Origin: JANRLF01 sp033762815
GTDB lineage: Bacteria > Bacteroidota > Bacteroidia > Chitinophagales > CAIOSU01
Length of the DNA: 64,000 bases
Assembly: GCA_033762815.1 (NCBI GenBank)
Contig: JANRLF010000004.1
Location: forward strand, 310,001-374,000
Reading direction: 5' to 3'
Program-made: the position numbers and the translations under genes
The notes under the pieces: generated by a model
What the model was told of the DNA's origin: nothing
The model's input: only the letters and a program-made list of their open reading frames with translations
The model's database searches: none
Shown: positions 60,901 to 64,000 of the stretch, one piece after another
Numbering within the stretch: position 1 is the first letter of the stretch
Layout of the letters: each line of letters opens with the position of its first letter

Positions 60901-62461
60901 CTGATACTTGAACATAAGCACTTCCGGAACTGCTGCCACTGCAAGATGCATTGATAGCAAAGGCATTGCTCACAATTTGAATGGGCTGGCCAATGATGAC
61001 CGAATCAAGCTTCGTACAGCCCCTTGTATCCGTGGTAGTAACATAATAGGTTCCTGCGGATAAACCGGTGGCCACATTAGTGGTTTGGGCAGGCGTAGTA
61101 CTCCAACTATAAGTATATGGTGGTGCTCCTGATATAACGATTACCGCAGCTTGCCCGTCGCTTGAACCAAAACAGTCAGCACTATCGGCGGTTACCACCG
61201 TGTTGGTGGGGTTTGGTTGGGTTATGGTAACAGAAGCCGTTACCGAACAAAGATTGGCATCTCGCACCGTTACTGAATAAGTACCCGGTGTTAGGTTTCT
61301 AATAGTATCGGTAGTAGCAGTGTTGCTCCAAGTATAAGAGTAGGGCAAAGTGCCACCTGATGGTACCACCCAGGCGGTGCCATTGGCTGCCCCGTTGCAG
61401 GTAACATTAGTGGAACCAAAAGTCCTTGTTAATGCAGTTGGCTGGGTGATAACCGTACTATCCGTAAAGGTGCAGCCATTCACCGTCACCGTCACCCTGT
61501 AGGTACCTGGACCTAAATTGCGGGCAGTGTCGCTTGTTTGAACAGGCGTGGTATTCCACGAATAAGTGGGGGTAGAACCAGCCCCCGTTACGGTAACATA
61601 GGCCCTGCCATTGGCAGCACCATTACAAGTCACATTTACCGAATCGGCTCGAACGGTAATCACCGATGGAGTGGGTACTACTGCGGTACCTGAAACGGTA
61701 GAACCATTGCCTGCGGTAACGGTAACCGTTCTTGATTCACCACCACAAAAGCCAGAAATAGTTTGGGTGCTGCCGGCGGCATTGCTCCATGCATAAGTGT
61801 ATGGTGCGGGCGCGCCAGTAACGTTGGCAGTGATGCTTCCGTTACATTGACCTGAGCAAGGCGGTACTATGTTGAAGGTGACCTGTGGGGTTAGCGAAGT
61901 AACGGTATCATTAAAGCCTGCAGCAAAACCAGGGTCACCGGCACAGCCACCATTGCTGCCCCAAGAACCTGATTCATTATCGCTGGTAGTATTCACGCCA
62001 ATAATCAAGCTGGCACCCACATTATTGTTCACGGTTATTTGAAAGCAAAATGTCCAAGTATAAGAAGTACAGTTGTCGCCGAAATTATTACCGGGGTTGC
62101 CATCTTGTGGGTTACGGTCATAATAAAAGCCAGGGCCGAAAGATTGCCCCGAAAAGCTGGAAGTGATTAAGTTGCGGAACAACCAAGCACCACCTCCATC
62201 GCAAGAAGGGGAAATGGTAGTGGGGGTTAAGGACGCGGCATCCCAACCAGGGCCAAGCGAAAGGGTCACGCCATGAAACCAGTTGGCACTTGGTTGGCTA
62301 TAACCATTAATGCTCACGCAATAAGTCACTACAGTTCCTGGGGCATAGCCTCCCGAGTTAGGCGGCAAGCTGGGCGTAATCGTTACCGTACCGACGCATT
62401 GTCCATATACGGCTCCTAATTGTATGAATAGTAGGAAAACAACAAGGTATAAATATCTCAT
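57920..62461 (-). CDS. large SprB-repeat surface protein with T9SS type B (gliding-motility-associated) C-terminus
   Basis: A 1513-residue exported protein: signal peptide (1-20), an N-terminal domain (about 21-195), then fifteen tandem SprB-type repeats of 70-80 residues (about 196-1365), each with the pattern CxGxxDG...GGxxPYxYxW...GLxAGxYxVTVTDxxGC, a spacer Ig-like module (VDAGPEVSISVGSD...), and the C-terminal T9SS type B domain (about 1425-1513: APNAFSPNGDGQND, FKIYDRWGNLVF, WDGTYKGKEAGQGVYVYHL, ending GGITLIR). Such proteins are exported by the type IX system, and SprB itself is a mobile gliding adhesin. This smaller relative is probably a surface adhesin or filament. The gene downstream (surE) has its own promoter. 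Confidence 0.92.
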   Translation of the reverse strand: MRYLYLVVFLLFIQLGAVYGQCVGTVTITPSLPPNSGGYAPGTVVTYCVSINGYSQPSANWFHGVTLSLGPGWDAASLTPTTISPSCDGGGAWLFRNLITSSFSGQSFGPGFYYDRNPQDGNPGNNFGDNCTSYTWTFCFQITVNNNVGASLIIGVNTTSDNESGSWGSNGGCAGDPGFAAGFNDTVTSLTPQVTFNIVPPCSGQCNGSITANVTGAPAPYTYAWSNAAGSTQTISGFCGGESRTVTVTAGNGSTVSGTAVVPTPSVITVRADSVNVTCNGAANGRAYVTVTGAGSTPTYSWNTTPVQTSDTARNLGPGTYRVTVTVNGCTFTDSTVITQPTALTRTFGSTNVTCNGAANGTAWVVPSGGTLPYSYTWSNTATTDTIRNLTPGTYSVTVRDANLCSVTASVTITQPNPTNTVVTADSADCFGSSDGQAAVIVISGAPPYTYSWSTTPAQTTNVATGLSAGTYYVTTTDTRGCTKLDSVIIGQPIQIVSNAFAINASCSGSSSGSAYVQVSGGSPPYTYSWNTTPASTNDTIFNQPLGTYIVTVRDARNCIVNDTASIGQPSNLTVALSNDSVDCAGGNTGSAWATAAGGTPPYTYLWSNSPASTTDTATGLIAGTYFVTVTDFNGCQVTGSTSVREPAFLITSVVRDSAECFGASDGGIDLSVNGGTAPYTYLWSNTATTQDLTGLLAANYAVTVTDARGCTVTVGNINVLQPAALAATYFTDSVSCFGGNDGLARVVVTGGSLPYNYSWGYTSAANNDTASGLSAGPGSVTVTDGNLCTVTATGTVLEPTGIGSQTSADSASCSGGGGGQARVFANGGSLPYSYAWNTTPVQTNDTAFNLTAGVYRVTITDANGCQKIDSARVLGPGALNLSISNDSVSCFGGSDGAVYVSAVGGTQPISFSWSASGVGNNDTALGLIAGLYTITITDGNGCSSTISSTVQQPSALSATYVTDSVNCFGGNDGSITVTVTGGSTPYAYQWTGSSSTGNLASGLAANTYSLTITDRNNCIYPINNILVSQPTDIVLNATTTDARCFNSADGSIALSVSGGLSPYSYAWTNSISGQNPTGLAANTYSVTVSDRNNCRDSLTAVIAEPTPIVASGTVTDVNCYGGNDGQISLSVAGGTPNYTYNWTGGASGINPTNLGAGGYQVTISDYNQCDTILTFTVNEPDSLFSVLDLQGNAQVCDGASLAATISDIVSGGTPPYSYSWNLSPQNSSSITASTYGIYTAIVTDANGCSSTASYNLTQPTPLTSVIDTTPVSCYGFSDGTATVIGSGGFNSSGSYVYLWSNGGDSTNVRTNLSAGSYSVVVVDDLGCTTTSNFTIESPNNITVDAGPEVSISVGSDTILEPTVVGLTATDNVSYTWSPNTGLSCTDCANPIANPIDTTVYLVKVDVNGCVYSDSVVVNSAQSHIFYAPNAFSPNGDGQNDIYQFYAYGIRKFEFKIYDRWGNLVFTGHSIDDKWDGTYKGKEAGQGVYVYHLYCEYLDRVNFRKEGGITLIR
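58360..61880 (-). repeat. fifteen tandem SprB-type repeats (about 225-240 bases each)
   Basis: Imperfect direct repeats within the surface-protein gene, encoding cysteine-paired Ig-like units. Units are diverged at the DNA level, which argues against very recent expansion, although some neighbouring units share long runs such as GGxxPYxYxWNTTPxxTNDTxxNL. Confidence 0.85.
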
Positions 62462-62539
62462 AGTGCGCCGAAAGATAAACTTAAGCTAACTAAGTTAACC
62501 TTTTATTTACTTATTGGCAACAATTGAGTAATAAATAAA

Positions 62540-62571
62540 AGGCTGGCCTAAATATGATTTAGTGCCAGCCT
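62540..62571 (-). terminator. intrinsic terminator after the repeat-rich secreted gene
   Basis: AGGCTGGC-CTAAAT (62540-62553) pairs with ATTTAG-t-GCCAGCCT (62557-62571) with one bulged base and a 3-base loop. On the minus strand it is followed by a T-rich run (TTTTATTTATT), so it would stop transcription of the gene ending at 62588. Confidence 0.7.
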
Positions 62572-62587
62572 ATCTTATTCTTAATAA

Positions 62588-64000
62588 TCAATATTTAACT
62601 ATGCGTATTGTTTTGGATACGGTCCCAAACACAGACTTAACAAGATAAATACCAGGTGCTTGGTTGGACAAATCGAGCTGAAGGGCATTGCCATTCTTAG
62701 CAAAATCCACATACTCATTGCGCACTATCTGGCCTTGCAGATTGTACACCATAACAGATGCGCCTTCGGTACTGGTATTTTCAAACTCTAAGTTCACAAA
62801 GCCACCAGTAGGATTAGGATACACATTCAGCACCGGTATCAATTCCTCTTGCGTAATTCCTACACAGTCATTCACATCTACCACAAACAATTGGTAACTC
62901 CTGCAACCAATTGGGTTCATGTAATCGTAAAAAATGAAATGTCTTCCAACGCCAGCCTCAGATGGGTTGAAAATGGTATCGTCAGCACTGGCTATTACAC
63001 CTGCACCGGTAAACATCCCACCAGCTGGCGAACCTACCAATTGCACATCCACATCCTGGCCCACACAATATGTTTCATCCAAGCCTTGGATAACCAAATT
63101 GGCGGTAGGTTGGATACTAACTGTTTGGCTAGTTGTATCAGAACAGCCGTTCAAATCAGTGTAGCTATAAGTAATCGTGTAAGGGCCACCAGTGCCTGCC
63201 AACAATGGATTGAAAACATTGCCTACAATTCCTAAGCCAGTAAAGGTACCGCCAGGAGGTGTGGCGTCAATCTGTATCAAATTGGCATTCAAACAATAAA
63301 CAGAATCCAAGTTATTAATGCTGATACTTGGGGCTGCCTTCACTACAATAGGTTTCACAATGGTATCGGTACAGCCATTGGTGCCTGTATAACTGAATAC
63401 CCATTGATGGCTACCGACACCAGCTTGGGCGGCATTAAACTCATTGTCCGTAATGCCAGGACCACTAAAAGTTCCACCAAAAGGTTGGCCTACCAAAGTA
63501 ACCAATGCTTGATTCTCACAATAAGAAGAGGATACATCAACCAGTGAAAGCGAAGGCACGGAAAATACTTCCGTTAACTGGTACGCACTGTTGGTACATC
63601 CATTGCTATCGGTATAGGTATAATCAATTACATATGGACCACCCAAGCCAGCGATTTCAGGGGTAAAAAATTCAATAATCACTCCAGGGCCGCTAAAAGT
63701 ACCACCTACAGGTGTCGCTACCAATTGCACTACATCTTCATTAATACAATAAATAGGATCTATGGGGTTAAAACTAATCACAGGCAATGCATACACCACC
63801 AAATTGACATCCACGGATGCATCACACCCGCCTGGCTGCGGTACGCGGTAAGAAATAGTATGCGTACCTACACCAGCATAGTAAGGAACAAAAGTACCAT
63901 TGCTAAGGCCAGGGCCAGTGTAAGTGCCGCCTGCTGGGCTACCATTCAGCGTTACAGGAAGGTCACTTAGGCAGTATTCGGAATCCAAAGCAGAAATAGT
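62588..64000 (-). CDS. repeat-rich secreted protein with T9SS type A domain (5' part outside window)
   Basis: The frame is open to the right edge, so the N-terminus lies beyond 64000; about 470 residues are visible. It contains five modules of roughly 75-80 residues, each with a core resembling V.L.G.PxGGTFSGPGI...F.P..AGVG.H.I.Y followed by a GC and YC pair (for example GGTFSGPGV, GGTFTGLGI, GGTYTGPGL). A C-terminal T9SS type A sorting domain follows (from LNVYPNPTGGFVNLEFEN, ending IRIVKY). It is likely a cell-surface or secreted adhesive protein. It is transcribed in the same direction as the SprB-repeat gene but ended by a hairpin between them. Confidence 0.85.
   Translation of the reverse strand, partial: TISALDSEYCLSDLPVTLNGSPAGGTYTGPGLSNGTFVPYYAGVGTHTISYRVPQPGGCDASVDVNLVVYALPVISFNPIDPIYCINEDVVQLVATPVGGTFSGPGVIIEFFTPEIAGLGGPYVIDYTYTDSNGCTNSAYQLTEVFSVPSLSLVDVSSSYCENQALVTLVGQPFGGTFSGPGITDNEFNAAQAGVGSHQWVFSYTGTNGCTDTIVKPIVVKAAPSISINNLDSVYCLNANLIQIDATPPGGTFTGLGIVGNVFNPLLAGTGGPYTITYSYTDLNGCSDTTSQTVSIQPTANLVIQGLDETYCVGQDVDVQLVGSPAGGMFTGAGVIASADDTIFNPSEAGVGRHFIFYDYMNPIGCRSYQLFVVDVNDCVGITQEELIPVLNVYPNPTGGFVNLEFENTSTEGASVMVYNLQGQIVRNEYVDFAKNGNALQLDLSNQAPGIYLVKSVFGTVSKTIRIVKY

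Noticed and set aside
1..64000. tRNA or rRNA genes
   Set aside because: The few non-coding gaps longer than 100 bases were read on both strands; no cloverleaf with a TTCGANNC-type arm or rRNA core sequence was found.

Overview
The window looks like chromosomal DNA of a member of the Bacteroidota. Six proteins end in type IX secretion (T9SS) sorting domains. One carries SprB repeats with a gliding-motility-type C-terminus. A TPR/PD40/OmpA lipoprotein resembles the T9SS factor PorE. Several intergenic gaps hold the Bacteroidota -7 promoter box TAnnTTTG. Genus cannot be told from the sequence. No rRNA, tRNA, insertion sequence, integrase or CRISPR array was seen, and the two ends cut through genes (aroA on the left, a secreted repeat protein on the right).

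Layout. 1-1421: 3' end of aroA and a membrane-anchored CHAP amidase preceded by a perfect FNR-type box. 1425-6069 (+): a compact operon that looks like a copper-handling system: a small Cys-rich protein, a CGxCGC beta-barrel-like protein, two MbnP-like lipoproteins, a di-haem MauG/MbnH-like lipoprotein, then an AlkB-like dioxygenase. 6070-15494 (-): an esterase, a propeller-type sensor kinase, an unknown secreted protein, a subtilase with a CUB domain and a collagen-like protein with a phage tail-collar domain. 15640-22774: M28 and M43 peptidases, an aldehyde dehydrogenase, an acidic protein, a SpoIIE-type phosphatase and an SDR. 22838-23101: a decayed YgiT/DUF4258-type toxin-antitoxin relic. 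23112-25632: a class-III aminotransferase, a lipoprotein and a DUF2147 protein. 25929-29330 (+): the glyoxylate shunt (aceB, aceA), interrupted by a four-helix-bundle gene and heptamer repeat arrays.

29518-48129 is a large alpha-glucan/trehalose locus. On the minus strand lie treZ, a GH57/DUF3536 gene, treY and malQ; diverging from them on the plus strand are glgE, treS fused to maltokinase, and glgB. The encoded chemistry links in both directions: TreY/TreZ make trehalose from glucan ends; TreS converts trehalose to maltose, which the fused kinase phosphorylates; GlgE adds maltose-1-phosphate to glucan, GlgB branches it, and MalQ and the GH57 enzyme remodel or degrade it. A secreted M43 protease and an unknown gene sit between glgE and treS, flanked by hairpins.

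48080-64000: a large PAS/GAF histidine kinase, a PhoD-like phosphoesterase, a PorE-like lipoprotein, the surE / small membrane protein / lpxB cluster, a 1513-residue SprB-repeat surface protein and the start of a second repeat-rich secreted protein.
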